Positions 23,501 to 30,591 of a stretch of 33,171 nt of DNA are shown piece by piece. A model generated the notes under the pieces. The model was not told where the DNA came from and made no database searches. It saw only the letters and a list, made by a program, of their open reading frames with translations. Source of the DNA: Methylobacterium sp. W2 (GTDB lineage Bacteria > Pseudomonadota > Alphaproteobacteria > Rhizobiales > Beijerinckiaceae); assembly GCF_020662345.1 (NCBI RefSeq), contig NZ_VMOA01000057.1, positions 1 through 33,171 of the forward strand. Reading direction: 5' to 3'. Position numbers and translations under genes: made by a program. The first letter of the stretch is position 1. Every line of letters begins with the position of its first letter.

Positions 23501-23851
23501 TCAGGCGCGGTTCCAGGGGTGCGCCGGGTCTTTCGGTCTCCCATCCAGCGTCACGCCGATGCGGTGGCCTCTGGCCTCCTCGGATCGGATCGCGCCGTCA
23601 TGGCATGGGGCGCACACGCTCTCTAGCTCGCCTTCCCAGAACATGGTCTCGTTGCCCTTATGCGGGATGACGTGGTTCGCCACGGTGGCAGCAACAGGCC
23701 GATGGTCGGTCGAGCATCGATTGCACAGCGGGTGCGCCGCAAGTTGCGCCAAGGCCTTCCTTCGCCAACGCTCGCTGCGATACCAAAAGCGCCAGGGTTG
23801 ATTGCTTCTGGCCTTGTCGTGACTGCGGTTGCGCTGGCGGCTTCCAACCAT
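23501..23851 (-). CDS. HNH endonuclease
   Basis: A 116-residue HNH nuclease of the kind encoded just before terminase genes in HK97-like phages, where it takes part in DNA packaging with TerL. It opens with basic residues (SRQRNRSHDKARSNQPWRFW), then WRRKALAQLAAHPLCNRC, with a zinc pair Cys43/Cys46, the ANHVIPHKGN motif (Asn59-His60 and His64) and a second zinc pair in ESVCAPCHDG (Cys80, Cys83, with His84). The start is ATG 23851 with AAGG four bases upstream; a longer frame to 23902 has no support. Its C-terminus (RIGVTLDGRPKDPAHPWNRA) is a common ending in this family. It is 1.5 kb from the terminase genes because the moron block lies between. Confidence 0.87.
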   Translation of the reverse strand: MVGSRQRNRSHDKARSNQPWRFWYRSERWRRKALAQLAAHPLCNRCSTDHRPVAATVANHVIPHKGNETMFWEGELESVCAPCHDGAIRSEEARGHRIGVTLDGRPKDPAHPWNRA

Positions 23852-23997
23852 GAGCCTTGTTCCCCGCGACAACCACTTAGATGCGCCGCTGCAACAGTTC
23901 ACAGCTACTCATTGCAGGGCGGCGTCCAAGTCTTGCGTAGCATTCACGGTATCGTCACAACCGCTTGCCGCCTATGCACGCGGCATTGGGGAACGTC

Positions 23998-24612
23998 ATG
24001 AACGGGCGAATTCTTGTGGCCGCTGCGCTCGTCGCGGCAAGTGTGGGCGGCTGCGTATCACACCAGGTACGGGACCGTAGCGATTTCCTTGCGGAAGGTG
24101 TGAGGACCTACACAGGCGAGTCGCGGGAGCGCGTGGTTGAGGCCGCTCGAACCGTACTCCAAGTGTCCGATCCCACGGACTTTGAGTTCCGAGATACGCT
24201 GACCGGCTTTACCGGCCTTCGCCGCTACGTAATCTACGCAGTTCTTGCCGCAAGCAATGGGCGCGAGAAGTGGGAGTTCCAGACGGAGCCGGACGGGAAG
24301 GCCGTTAAGGCTGCAATCACTGTATCCGAAGCAGGCGTTGCCACCGGAGGCTACTCTACGACCCCGTACGAAGGGCAGATGGCGAGTGTGCCGCTCTATC
24401 GCCTTTTCTGGGACCGGGTCGACTACATGCTGGGCAAGCGGCCGGACTGGGTCTCCTGTGAGCAGGCTGACGCTGCGCTGAAGGCCGCCGGAACCGGATC
24501 TCTTGCCCTCGGCGGTCTTTGCGGACCGACCAGCGATGGGCGAAACGCGCCTCCGCCAGAGCCCCTTCCGCAGTTGCCGCGATCAGGAAAGATTGCCCGG
24601 TCGGGGCGCTAA
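23998..24612 (+). CDS. predicted lipoprotein (candidate lysogenic-conversion gene)
   Basis: A 204-residue exported protein. From ATG 23998 the N-terminus is a signal peptide with lipobox: NGRILVAAALVAASVGG followed by Cys19, so it should be lipidated and, with Val at +2, probably reach the outer membrane. The mature part (VSHQVRDRSDFLAEGVRTYT) has no family I know. Segments such as REKWEFQTEPDGKAVKAAIT look like beta strands of a small globular domain. The tail is Pro-rich (APPPEPLPQLPRSGKIARSG). It runs against the lytic operon, stands alone and has its own terminator, the usual moron layout. Phage-encoded lipoproteins often block superinfection or alter the envelope; that role is an inference. 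Confidence 0.75.
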   Translation: MNGRILVAAALVAASVGGCVSHQVRDRSDFLAEGVRTYTGESRERVVEAARTVLQVSDPTDFEFRDTLTGFTGLRRYVIYAVLAASNGREKWEFQTEPDGKAVKAAITVSEAGVATGGYSTTPYEGQMASVPLYRLFWDRVDYMLGKRPDWVSCEQADAALKAAGTGSLALGGLCGPTSDGRNAPPPEPLPQLPRSGKIARSGR

Positions 24613-24628
24613 TTAGAGCCTTCTTTGA

Positions 24629-24653
24629 GGGGTCGCCCCAATGGGGTGACCCC
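24629..24653 (+). terminator. probable transcription terminator hairpin
   Basis: GGGGTCGCCCC-AAT-GGGGTGACCCC, an 11-bp stem with one imperfect pair and a 3-nt loop, starts 17 bp after the lipoprotein stop. The sequence after it (CGCTTTA) is only weakly T-rich, so termination may be partial. Read on the other strand it lies downstream of the NusG-like gene and could also act there. Confidence 0.6.
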
Positions 24654-24763
24654 CGCTTTACCAGCCTACAAAGTGGAGAAGCGGTCTGACCCGTCTCCGT
24701 CGCGGCTCAACTGGCGACGCCCGTAGCAGGGCGGAGGTAAGCGGCGGCTGTCAGATCTTGAAA

Positions 24764-25471
24764 CTATGCCACCAGCTGGACTTGCGCAAGCTCCAGCTCC
24801 ACAGGAACCGGTGCGCCAAACATGGAAACCGAGACCTTTACCCTTCCAGTGGGCATCACCTCCTCAATCTCGGCCGGCAGACTTAAGAACGGCCCATCTG
24901 TCACGATGACCCGCTGACCTACGGCGATGACGACTGGTGCGGGTTGCTCATTCTTGAACACGTTGTTCGCGAAGTGCTGCAAGGCGATCGGGTCGAGCCG
25001 AGCGGGCTTGAGCACCTGGCCGTCGATGTTGCCCTTCATCGTCGTGTCCTCGGTCATGTAGCAGACGACCTCGGCGACAGGTGGCGCCGAAGGGCGGGCC
25101 TCGAACTCGCGCCGCACGACCTCAAGGTGACCTTCGTCCTCAACCCCGATGAACACCGTTCGCGCCAAGGTCGGCCGCAGAGTGTCGATCCGCCGGCCAC
25201 GCCGAATGACGACCTCCATCGTGCACGGCTGAAAGGTGACTGCCTGTGATCCGGAGATGGCCTTGAGCGCCAAATCCTTCATGCGGGGGGCGATCCGGAC
25301 AACGTGCCAGGACAGGCTCGCATCGATTGCGAAGGGTGCTGCCCCTACTTGGGGATCGGCTGAAATCTTAGCCGGTGCCGCAGCAGTCGGGCTCATCGCG
25401 CTGGCGAGCCTGCGCTCCTGCCTGCGCCTGTTTCGGTCTCTAAGACGCTGCTTCTTGTCCCGTCGGGCCAT
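24764..25471 (-). CDS. NusG/RfaH-like transcription elongation factor (phage paralogue)
   Basis: A 235-residue NusG-family protein. Residues 1-25 are strongly basic (ARRDKKQRLRDRNRRRQERR), not usual for host NusG. The N-terminal domain spans about 54-165: SWHVVRIAPRMKDLALKAIS, then the family's 'rrg....l.p.l..y.Fvg' in VIRRGRRIDTLRPTLARTVF. A C-terminal KOW domain spans about 182-235: AVGQRVIVTDGPFLSLPAEI, then a beta barrel ending in VELELAQVQLV. AAGGAG lies seven bases before ATG 25471. It is the last gene of the leftward early operon and precedes the late genes, where lambdoid phages carry the Q antiterminator. I infer that it modifies RNA polymerase for late transcription. It does not replace host NusG, whose neighbours (secE, rplK) are absent. 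Confidence 0.85.
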   Translation of the reverse strand: MARRDKKQRLRDRNRRRQERRLASAMSPTAAAPAKISADPQVGAAPFAIDASLSWHVVRIAPRMKDLALKAISGSQAVTFQPCTMEVVIRRGRRIDTLRPTLARTVFIGVEDEGHLEVVRREFEARPSAPPVAEVVCYMTEDTTMKGNIDGQVLKPARLDPIALQHFANNVFKNEQPAPVVIAVGQRVIVTDGPFLSLPAEIEEVMPTGRVKVSVSMFGAPVPVELELAQVQLVA

Positions 25472-25518
25472 GCGATCTCCTTGAACGATCTGGTGCACTC
25501 AATTTCGTCGGCGAAAAA

Positions 25519-26442
25519 TTATCGTGTTGCCTCGGTGATCAGGACGTCGTTCCAGTCCGCCCCGGCGATGGCCGGGATCTCGACGCGGACGGGCCAGCCC
25601 TTCATCGCGAGGCGGTGCGCCAAGCTGTAGGCAGAGGCCTGTCCGGCGAATTTCTTGTCGCTGTCCCCGAAGACGATGATCTCGCGGGCCTCCTCGGGCG
25701 GTATCCACTTGGCGAGCATGGTGCTGCTCACCGCGGCCCAGCACGGCACACCGAACAGCGAGGCCGCGGCAAAGGCCGTTTCGATGCCCTCGGCGATGCC
25801 CAGGACCGGTGCGGGATCGAACAAGTGGATCGCGGCGCCGTCAGGTATCGTTCCGGGCATCAGCCGCCGTTGGACCTCGACGTCGGCCTTCCTTCCGTCA
25901 GGGGTGAGGTAGGTCCGATGCAGGGTCGCAGGGATGCCGTCGTGCCCCATCACCATGGCGATCATGGCGGGATGGTAGGACACGACGTCGTCTTGGTAGC
26001 GGAGCCTGTCCGCGCACCGCAGGCACGCTGGAACGTTCGTTAGGCCGACCCGGCGGAACAGGTACCGTCCCACAGGATCGTCGCATGTGACCGGGTGCGA
26101 ATTCCGCCAGAGGTCGTTCATGCTCCGCCGGCAGTCATCCTGCGACCGGACGGGCTTCACCGAGCGTTGAGCCGCCTCGCCGAGGAGTGGATCGACGCGC
26201 TCGGCCAGCGCCTTGAAGTCGAGCCCGAGGACGCGCATCGCCAACTCGGCGCCGTCGCCGGCATTGCAGGCGTTGCAGATCCAGGTGCCGCGCCCTTCGA
26301 GATCGTCGAACCGGAAGCGGGTCTTCCCGTCGCACATCGGGCAAGGCCCCTGCTTGCCCGTTAGGAACCGGCTGTCGATCCCGAGCAGGGGCAGGAGGTT
26401 GCGCCACCGGCCCCGAGCTCGCTCAGCGAGAGGCTTGCGCAT
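25519..26442 (-). CDS. primase: zinc ribbon plus Toprim (P4-type / DUF7146-like)
   Basis: A 307-residue DNA primase. The N-terminal zinc ribbon is complete: Cys34 and Cys37 in GPCPMCDGKTRF, Cys56 and Cys59 in WICNACNAGD. The Toprim domain follows, with the acidic motif GIAEGIETAFAAASLFGVPC (about residues 205-225) and the DxD strand IIVFGDSDKKFAGQ (about 255-270), then AGADWNDVL near the end. Length is that of short plasmid and phage primases that lack a fused helicase; the helicase here is the separate upstream gene. It overlaps the helicase gene by 20 bp. Together they should make the replication fork of the phage. Confidence 0.92.
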   Translation of the reverse strand: MRKPLAERARGRWRNLLPLLGIDSRFLTGKQGPCPMCDGKTRFRFDDLEGRGTWICNACNAGDGAELAMRVLGLDFKALAERVDPLLGEAAQRSVKPVRSQDDCRRSMNDLWRNSHPVTCDDPVGRYLFRRVGLTNVPACLRCADRLRYQDDVVSYHPAMIAMVMGHDGIPATLHRTYLTPDGRKADVEVQRRLMPGTIPDGAAIHLFDPAPVLGIAEGIETAFAAASLFGVPCWAAVSSTMLAKWIPPEEAREIIVFGDSDKKFAGQASAYSLAHRLAMKGWPVRVEIPAIAGADWNDVLITEATR

Positions 26443-27901
26443 TGCTGCCTCCCTTCGCCTTCGCGTATGCGATCTGCCTCGACCTGATCCAGTTCAGCAG
26501 GAACGGCTGGGGCTCAACCAGCGGGGCGTTGTGGTAGCGGTCGGGCCATACCCCCGTCAGCTCGCGGAACTTGTGTGCCGCCCATCCCTCCGAGAACTCC
26601 CGGCGCTTCGCGTAAAACTTGAGCTGGCCGAACAACGACTCCTTTTCCGTCATGCTGGCCCTGGATCGGGCCGGCGTCAGCTCGGTGAGCTGGCCGTCAT
26701 CGCACTCGATCTTGCTCTGCTTTTCCGCCTTGAACCCGCAGGCCGGGCACTTCGCGACCTTGGCCGGTTTCAGGAATTTGCACGACGTGCATTCCTTCGG
26801 CAGGGCCTCCTCGCGTGCCTTCGCATCGCGCTTCTGGCGCTCGCGCCCATCGTCGAGCGTGTCATGGTGGATGTCGGTCACGAACCCGAGGCGCAGGTGC
26901 GTATCGGAGTGGTCGAGGATCAGGCAATCGTCCTTGCCATCCGCCGTCCGCAGGCCGCGCCCGATGATCTGGACGAACAGCATCTCGGATTTGGTTGGCC
27001 GGGCCAGGACGATGCAGCGAACGTCGAGGTCGACGCCGGTGGTCAGGCATCCGACGCTGGTGATGACCCGCACGGTGCCGGCGGTGAACTGCCGGAAGAT
27101 GGCCTCCCGATCGGCGGGCTTCGTGTAGGCGTCGATGTATCCCGTCGAGACGTCCGCTTCGGTGAACTTGTTCTGCAAAGCCTTGGCGTGCGCCCGATCC
27201 ACCGCGAACACGAACGTTGGGCGGTCGCCCCCGTGCCGCTGCCACGTCTGGACGATGTCGGCGACCAGCTTGGGCTGGTTCATCGCTTTCCCGAGGTCAC
27301 CCTCGTGGAAGTCACCCGCCACCGTTCGGACGCCCTTCAGATCGGGATGGCTCGGCGCGTACACCCGGAACTGCGACAGGTATCCCGCCTCGATCAATTC
27401 CTGTGTCGTCGTCACCTGGACGAGGTCGTCGTAGTATTTCCCCAGGCCCTTGGTCCAAGGAGTCGCGGAGAGACCGACGAACGGCACCGAGGCCCAATCG
27501 GGCGCCTTCATCCACAATCCGAGCATCTCGAACCAGCGGTGGGCCTCGTCGATCACGACGATGTCGAAACGCGGGATCGCCCGGCGCTGAAGGGTCTGGA
27601 TCGACGCCACCTGGATCGTCTTGGTGGCGTCCGTCATCGGGTGGTCGCCCTGGATCACGCCGACGTCGGTAATGCCTTCGGCAAAGAACGAGCGAACTGT
27701 CTGGTCGATGAGCGACAGGGCCGGGACGACGAACAGCACCCGTTTGCCCTTCGCCAACGCACCCTTGACGATGGCACCCGCCACGACGGTTTTGCCCGCG
27801 CCCGTTGGGGCTTGGACCATCGGGCGGCGGTGGCCCGTGGACAAGGATTGGCGCAGCCGCTCAACGATGGCCTGCTGATGGGGGCGGAGTTCCCGGCTCA
27901 T
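26423..27901 (-). CDS. DEAH-box superfamily 2 helicase
   Basis: A 492-residue helicase with all main motifs: Walker A APTGAGKT (31-38), motif II DEAH (118-121, VIDEAHRWF), motif III LSATPW, motif IV-V VRVITSVGCLTTGVDLD and motif VI QIIGRGLR. After the helicase core comes a four-cysteine zinc element (CTSCKFLKPAKVAKCPAC, about 370-387), then a helical C-terminal region with KFYAKRREFSEGWAAHKFRE and LTGVWPDRY, seen in other phage helicases of this type. It opens the DNA for the primase encoded directly downstream. It overlaps the initiator gene upstream by four bases (ATGA) and the primase gene by 20 bases. Confidence 0.93.
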   Translation of the reverse strand: MSRELRPHQQAIVERLRQSLSTGHRRPMVQAPTGAGKTVVAGAIVKGALAKGKRVLFVVPALSLIDQTVRSFFAEGITDVGVIQGDHPMTDATKTIQVASIQTLQRRAIPRFDIVVIDEAHRWFEMLGLWMKAPDWASVPFVGLSATPWTKGLGKYYDDLVQVTTTQELIEAGYLSQFRVYAPSHPDLKGVRTVAGDFHEGDLGKAMNQPKLVADIVQTWQRHGGDRPTFVFAVDRAHAKALQNKFTEADVSTGYIDAYTKPADREAIFRQFTAGTVRVITSVGCLTTGVDLDVRCIVLARPTKSEMLFVQIIGRGLRTADGKDDCLILDHSDTHLRLGFVTDIHHDTLDDGRERQKRDAKAREEALPKECTSCKFLKPAKVAKCPACGFKAEKQSKIECDDGQLTELTPARSRASMTEKESLFGQLKFYAKRREFSEGWAAHKFRELTGVWPDRYHNAPLVEPQPFLLNWIRSRQIAYAKAKGGSNAQASR

Positions 27902-28506
27902 CGGGCGAACTCCTCGTCGTGATCGTGATGGTGGTAGCCGTTGCGGACCAAGCCGAGTCCGGGGTCCGGGCCGAATGCGTCATCACCGTACGGATCAGGC
28001 AGTCCGGGGTGCTTCTCCCCCTGAGCTAAATCCTGAAAGGTTCGATCACGGCTAGGTATTAGGTTCTTGGTAGTTCCTGATAGGTTCTTTCCCCGGCACG
28101 TGGTGCCGCTAACCCTACCTTCATATGCCGCTAACCCTACCTTAATATGCCGGTAACCCCCTTCGACCTTACCGGCATCATCTGCCGGAAAATCCGGCTG
28201 GTCGAGCGGCGCCGCCTCTACTATCAGTAGATCGAACTCTTGGCCCAGGTTGAGCACCACCACATCTGATGCGCGCCCCCCTGAACCGTTCCCACGATGC
28301 GTCCGAGAGATCACTCCCGCGGCTGTCAGTTCTGCCAGAACGAGACGTACCGTACGGATCGCCAGCCCAGTATCGGATGCCAGCGTGGCCTGTGACGGCC
28401 AGCATCGGCCGGCTTTATCGGCATAGTCAGCGAGGGCTGTCAGCACGACCCGGCAGGTGGTGCGCACCTTCTGCCGCTTGGCCCACTTTGTTGCGACGAC
28501 GCTCAT
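27898..28506 (-). CDS. replication initiator, winged-helix (lambda O-like role)
   Basis: A 202-residue protein whose first 85 residues are a winged helix-turn-helix of the HTH_36 type: WAKRQKVRTTCRVVLTALAD, then AGRCWPSQATLASDTGLAIR and TVRLVLAELTAAGVISRTHR. The rest is low-complexity and charged, ending in a His/Asp/Glu-rich tail (NGYHHHDHDEEFAR). The iteron-type repeats (28031-28178) lie inside the coding sequence and encode residues of about 110-158, as in lambda O, whose gene also contains the origin it binds. The helicase and primase genes follow. I infer that this protein binds the repeats and loads the helicase; alternatively it could be a transcription factor acting on its own gene. 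Confidence 0.82.
   Translation of the reverse strand: MSVVATKWAKRQKVRTTCRVVLTALADYADKAGRCWPSQATLASDTGLAIRTVRLVLAELTAAGVISRTHRGNGSGGRASDVVVLNLGQEFDLLIVEAAPLDQPDFPADDAGKVEGGYRHIKVGLAAYEGRVSGTTCRGKNLSGTTKNLIPSRDRTFQDLAQGEKHPGLPDPYGDDAFGPDPGLGLVRNGYHHHDHDEEFAR
28031..28178. other. candidate phage replication origin: intragenic iterons
   Basis: A 148-bp repeat array in the initiator gene. Set B: three 22-bp units at 28105-28126, 28127-28148 and 28149-28170; the first two share GCCGCTAACCCTACCTT and ATAT and differ at one base, and the third is diverged (GCCGGTAACCC). Set A: TCCTGATAGGTTC at 28075-28087, TTAGGTTC at 28059-28066 and TCCTGAAAGGTTC at 28031-28043, so AGGTTC recurs every 21-23 bp. A 10-bp inverted repeat, ATGCCGGTAA/TTACCGGCAT (28147-28156 and 28169-28178), closes the array. 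Helical phasing near 22 bp, repetition and location inside the initiator gene are the standard signature of an iteron origin. Confidence 0.78.
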
Positions 28507-28766
28507 CTGGCCTCCCCGGCGAGAGGGGCAGCGACCGCGTCATCGGCTGCTCGGTAGGCATGCTCAGCAGCCACTATGTTGCCGGCAGCCCCTGCGATGG
28601 AGCGGCATCCGTAGCGGAGCAGTCGTTCGCCGAAATCGACGACCAAGCTGTAGTCGCCGGACGCGCGAGCGCGACGTATCAAGTCGTCTCGAAGGGCCCG
28701 CAGACTGTCGTCTGCGGCGTTGTAGAGGCACCTGTCGGCAGGTAGCCTGGACTTCAGATCAGACAT
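28503..28766 (-). CDS. small early hypothetical protein
   Basis: An 87-residue, mostly helical protein (DRCLYNAADDSLRALRDDLI, then RRARASGDYSLVVDFGERLL) of unknown family. Its stop overlaps the start of the initiator gene by ATGA, so it belongs to the same translation unit as the replication proteins. It has no signal peptide, membrane segment or recognisable DNA-binding motif. A role in replication control is possible from position only. Confidence 0.65.
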   Translation of the reverse strand: MSDLKSRLPADRCLYNAADDSLRALRDDLIRRARASGDYSLVVDFGERLLRYGCRSIAGAAGNIVAAEHAYRAADDAVAAPLAGEAR

Positions 28767-28852
28767 GGAGCCACCGTTCCGGAAACTGCTTGCGCAGCCG
28801 GTGAAGAGTTGCTGAATGAGGTGTCGTGTGACGCTGTACGCCGCTAGGCCGG

Positions 28853-29140
28853 TCAGGGCGGCGCGCGGACCCTGGCCTTAGGCCGGTCGGCGGCTTGTAG
28901 GTGCCCGCGGAATTCGGCGCCCGGCGGTTCGCCATGACGCTCTCGAAAGGCCTTCAGACATTGAGCAGTCTGGCGATGGGCGGTTGCTCGCTGGCGGTTG
29001 GTATCGGCGGCGACATCTAAGCCTTCCGCCTCCAAGCCCAAGGCAAGGCGAGCGTCGGCATTCGCCCGTCGTTCGTGCCATCGAATGAGCCGATCCAGCG
29101 TCGGCTGTGGCGGGATCTCGTATTCGTAGGCCTCACCCAT
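28853..29140 (-). CDS. small early hypothetical protein
   Basis: A 95-residue protein starting at ATG 29140 (MGEAYEYEIPPQPTLDRLIR; GGGG eight bases upstream). A TTG reading from 29155 would add five residues. It is helical, with WHERRANADARLALGLEAEG and a basic, Pro-rich end (RPKARVRAPP). No family is recognised. An 86-bp gap with no visible feature separates it from the next early gene. Confidence 0.6.
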   Translation of the reverse strand: MGEAYEYEIPPQPTLDRLIRWHERRANADARLALGLEAEGLDVAADTNRQRATAHRQTAQCLKAFRERHGEPPGAEFRGHLQAADRPKARVRAPP

Positions 29141-29612
29141 GATGAGGCCCCGCAACTAGGGCCGGAGCCAGGGCGCGATTGCGAACGCCTTGGACCGGAG
29201 CGCGTTGGCTTGAGCCTTCGCCCGATCCAACACTGAGATGCTGCGCCGGATCAGACGCCTGGCCCTCCATTCGGCGAAGCGTTGACGCCAGGAGGTGCCG
29301 GAGTTCGGCGACCTCGTCTTCAAGGGATCGGAGCCGCTCAAGATCTACCTCCAGGGGAACGATTGTGGCTGACGCGGCGGTGGCGCGCGCCTGCAGTATT
29401 TCAGGGCGATCTACCCGCGTGCGAGGATCGCAGTACCAGAGATCCTTCGTCCGGCTGAACGACCAGCCGAGCATCTTCGCGGCGCGGCGGATGCGCGCCT
29501 TCACCAGCCCAGCCGGGCCAGCAATTTGCTGAAGCAGGTCGCGCATCTCATCGCGCCGTTGGTCGAGGCAGCCGGCGGTCATTTGGCGTCGTTCCGACAA
29601 GAATTCGGACAT
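29133..29612 (-). CDS. early DNA-binding-like hypothetical protein, possibly frameshifted near its 3' end
   Basis: The uninterrupted frame gives 159 residues. The N-terminal two thirds look real: DEMRDLLQQIAGPAGLVKAR, then IRRAAKMLGWSFSRTKDLWY (an HTH-like stretch) and a coiled coil ERLRSLEDEVAELRHLLAS. Past codon 108 (about 29288) this frame becomes low quality (EGQASDPAQHLSVGSGEGSS). The +1 frame, open from there to TAG 29156-29158, reads RQRFAEWRARRLIRRSISVL, then DRAKAQANALRSKAFAIAPW, a natural-looking helical C-terminus that ends 16 bp before the next gene. A one-base indel in an original gene of about 151 residues would explain this; programmed shifting or two overlapping readings are less likely. 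Confidence 0.6.
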   Translation of the reverse strand: MSEFLSERRQMTAGCLDQRRDEMRDLLQQIAGPAGLVKARIRRAAKMLGWSFSRTKDLWYCDPRTRVDRPEILQARATAASATIVPLEVDLERLRSLEDEVAELRHLLASTLRRMEGQASDPAQHLSVGSGEGSSQRAPVQGVRNRALAPALVAGPHHG

Positions 29613-29668
29613 TCCGATTTTCTCCCGTGGTCAAGATCATCTCGACCACGGGGACGGGAGAGACACAG

Positions 29669-29854
29669 ATGCAGATCAGAAACGAAGGTCTCGGCGAAGT
29701 GGGAACGGCAGTCCGCAAGGTCTTGGCGGGCACGAACGGGCAGCCGGTCAGTAAAGGGATGAATTCCGATACGAAGCGGCAGGATTACAGCCGCCACAAT
29801 GGCAAGGGGAACTTTGGGACGCCGAAGCGCGGGATGGTCGTGATGAGACGATGA
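29669..29854 (+). CDS. small basic hypothetical protein
   Basis: A 61-residue reading from ATG 29669 with a purine-rich GGGAGAG eight to nine bases upstream. The protein is basic and Gly/Asn-rich (DTKRQDYSRHNGKGNFGTPK), ending RGMVVMRR, with high third-position GC like the host genes. It occupies the gap between the early leftward gene at 29612 and the small HTH gene, in the opposite direction. The reading from 29627 adds a less protein-like start. No family is known; the competing minus-strand ORF is Arg/His/Ser-rich and looks like a shadow. Confidence 0.4.
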   Translation: MQIRNEGLGEVGTAVRKVLAGTNGQPVSKGMNSDTKRQDYSRHNGKGNFGTPKRGMVVMRR

Positions 29855-29859
29855 GGATG

Positions 29860-30099
29860 TCATGGGGCTATGCCCTCCGCGGCAACGGAGGGCGCCCCGG
29901 CCCTGACCTTGAGGGGGCGCAAATCGGCAAGCGTAACCTCGCCTGAGCTCAGTTCTACGATGCGGGCGGCAACCCGGATCGACGGACCACGCTCGCGGTA
30001 CCGAAGCTTCCGAATACCGAAAATCGATATTCCACCGACCTTTTCCGCCATTTGGCGATCTGAGAGACCGGCTATGCGCATCCACCTTCCGAGCACCAT
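29860..30099 (-). CDS. second Cro/Cox-like HTH regulator
   Basis: A 79-residue protein with a helix-turn-helix domain: MRIAGLSDRQMAEKVGGISI, then FGIRKLRYRERGPSIRVAAR and IVELSSGEVTLADLRP. The ending 'SGEVTLADLRP' is typical of small Cro-like proteins of alphaproteobacterial prophages. The start is ATG 30099 with GGAGG six bases upstream. Upstream codons of the open frame are Ser/Arg-rich nonsense antisense to the rightward 30074-30343 gene. The two starts overlap divergently by 26 bp. An 8-bp hairpin (29872-29893, GCCCTCCG/CGGAGGGC) lies in its last codons; it lacks a T-run and is at most a weak terminator. Confidence 0.78.
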   Translation of the reverse strand: MVLGRWMRIAGLSDRQMAEKVGGISIFGIRKLRYRERGPSIRVAARIVELSSGEVTLADLRPLKVRAGAPSVAAEGIAP

Positions 30100-30343
30100 T
30101 TCACCACCCTCCGCTCTGCAGGGGAACGACGGTCGGACCCAGCGGCCGACGGAGGCCGTCCTGGCGGACGCCCTCGCCGTAATGCTGGTGGATCTGCTGG
30201 CGGTCCTGTCCGACTCGCCCACCGTCGAGACGCTGGAGCGACTGGCGAACCGGCTGGATGACCGTGGGCGAACCGCCAACGGAACGCTGTCGGCTGCTCT
30301 GCTCGGGCAAGTGAGCGCATCTCTGATGCGCATGGGCTTGTGA
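30074..30343 (+). CDS. small helical hypothetical protein
   Basis: An 89-residue protein whose C-terminal 60 residues look convincingly coding: LADALAVMLVDLLAVLSDSP, then TVETLERLANRLDDRGRTAN and LSAALLGQVSASLMRMGL, with strong GC preference at third positions. The start is uncertain: ATG 30074 overlaps the divergent HTH gene by 26 bp and has a poor ribosome site, while ATG 30182 would leave a 53-residue protein. It ends 8 bp before the convergent Cro-like gene. Function unknown. Confidence 0.55.
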   Translation: MRIHLPSTISPPSALQGNDGRTQRPTEAVLADALAVMLVDLLAVLSDSPTVETLERLANRLDDRGRTANGTLSAALLGQVSASLMRMGL

Positions 30344-30351
30344 GGCCGCCA

Positions 30352-30591
30352 TTAGATGCCGGCCCTCCGATCAAACACTTGGACCGGCACGTACACCGGT
30401 GGCGTGACGCCGAAGATGTCCGGTCGAAGATCGTGACGAGAAACCCGCGATACGCGCTCTACATCAAGCACGCGCTCTGCCGGGACCCTTCGCCATTGCT
30501 CGATCGCCTGACGTGTTACCCCAATGGCGGCAGCGAGGGCTTTCCTCCCACCTGCGTTCCGGCAAGCCAATTGCAGCGCGTCGTCAATCAT
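30352..30591 (-). CDS. Cro-like regulator, YdaS-type HTH
   Basis: A 79-residue DNA-binding protein, first gene of the leftward lytic operon and divergent from the repressor, i.e. the cro position. The helix-turn-helix reads NAGGRKALAAAIGVTRQAIE, then QWRRVPAERVLDVERVSRVS and RHDLRPDIFG, very close to the YdaS/Cro-type family ('RVPAERVL.VE...gVSRhdLRPDi'). The ATG at 30591 has no Shine-Dalgarno sequence and lies 8 bp downstream of a predicted -10 box, so it is probably translated from a leaderless mRNA. The open frame continues to 30990, but that part is antisense to the repressor gene. Expected to repress the lysogenic promoter and commit to lysis. Confidence 0.85.
   Translation of the reverse strand: MIDDALQLACRNAGGRKALAAAIGVTRQAIEQWRRVPAERVLDVERVSRVSRHDLRPDIFGVTPPVYVPVQVFDRRAGI

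Noticed and set aside
24629..24653. Strong bidirectional terminator
   Set aside because: The stem is good, but neither side has a real T-run, so only a probable terminator for the lipoprotein gene is claimed.
26213..27922. 569-residue rightward ORF opposite the helicase and primase
   Set aside because: It is a shadow of two strongly supported genes; its composition is Arg/Leu/Asp-rich with no domain, a known artefact in high-GC DNA.
29579..30085. 168-residue leftward ORF overlapping two other genes
   Set aside because: Arg/His/Ser-rich, crosses the well-supported HTH gene in another frame, and has no recognisable domain.
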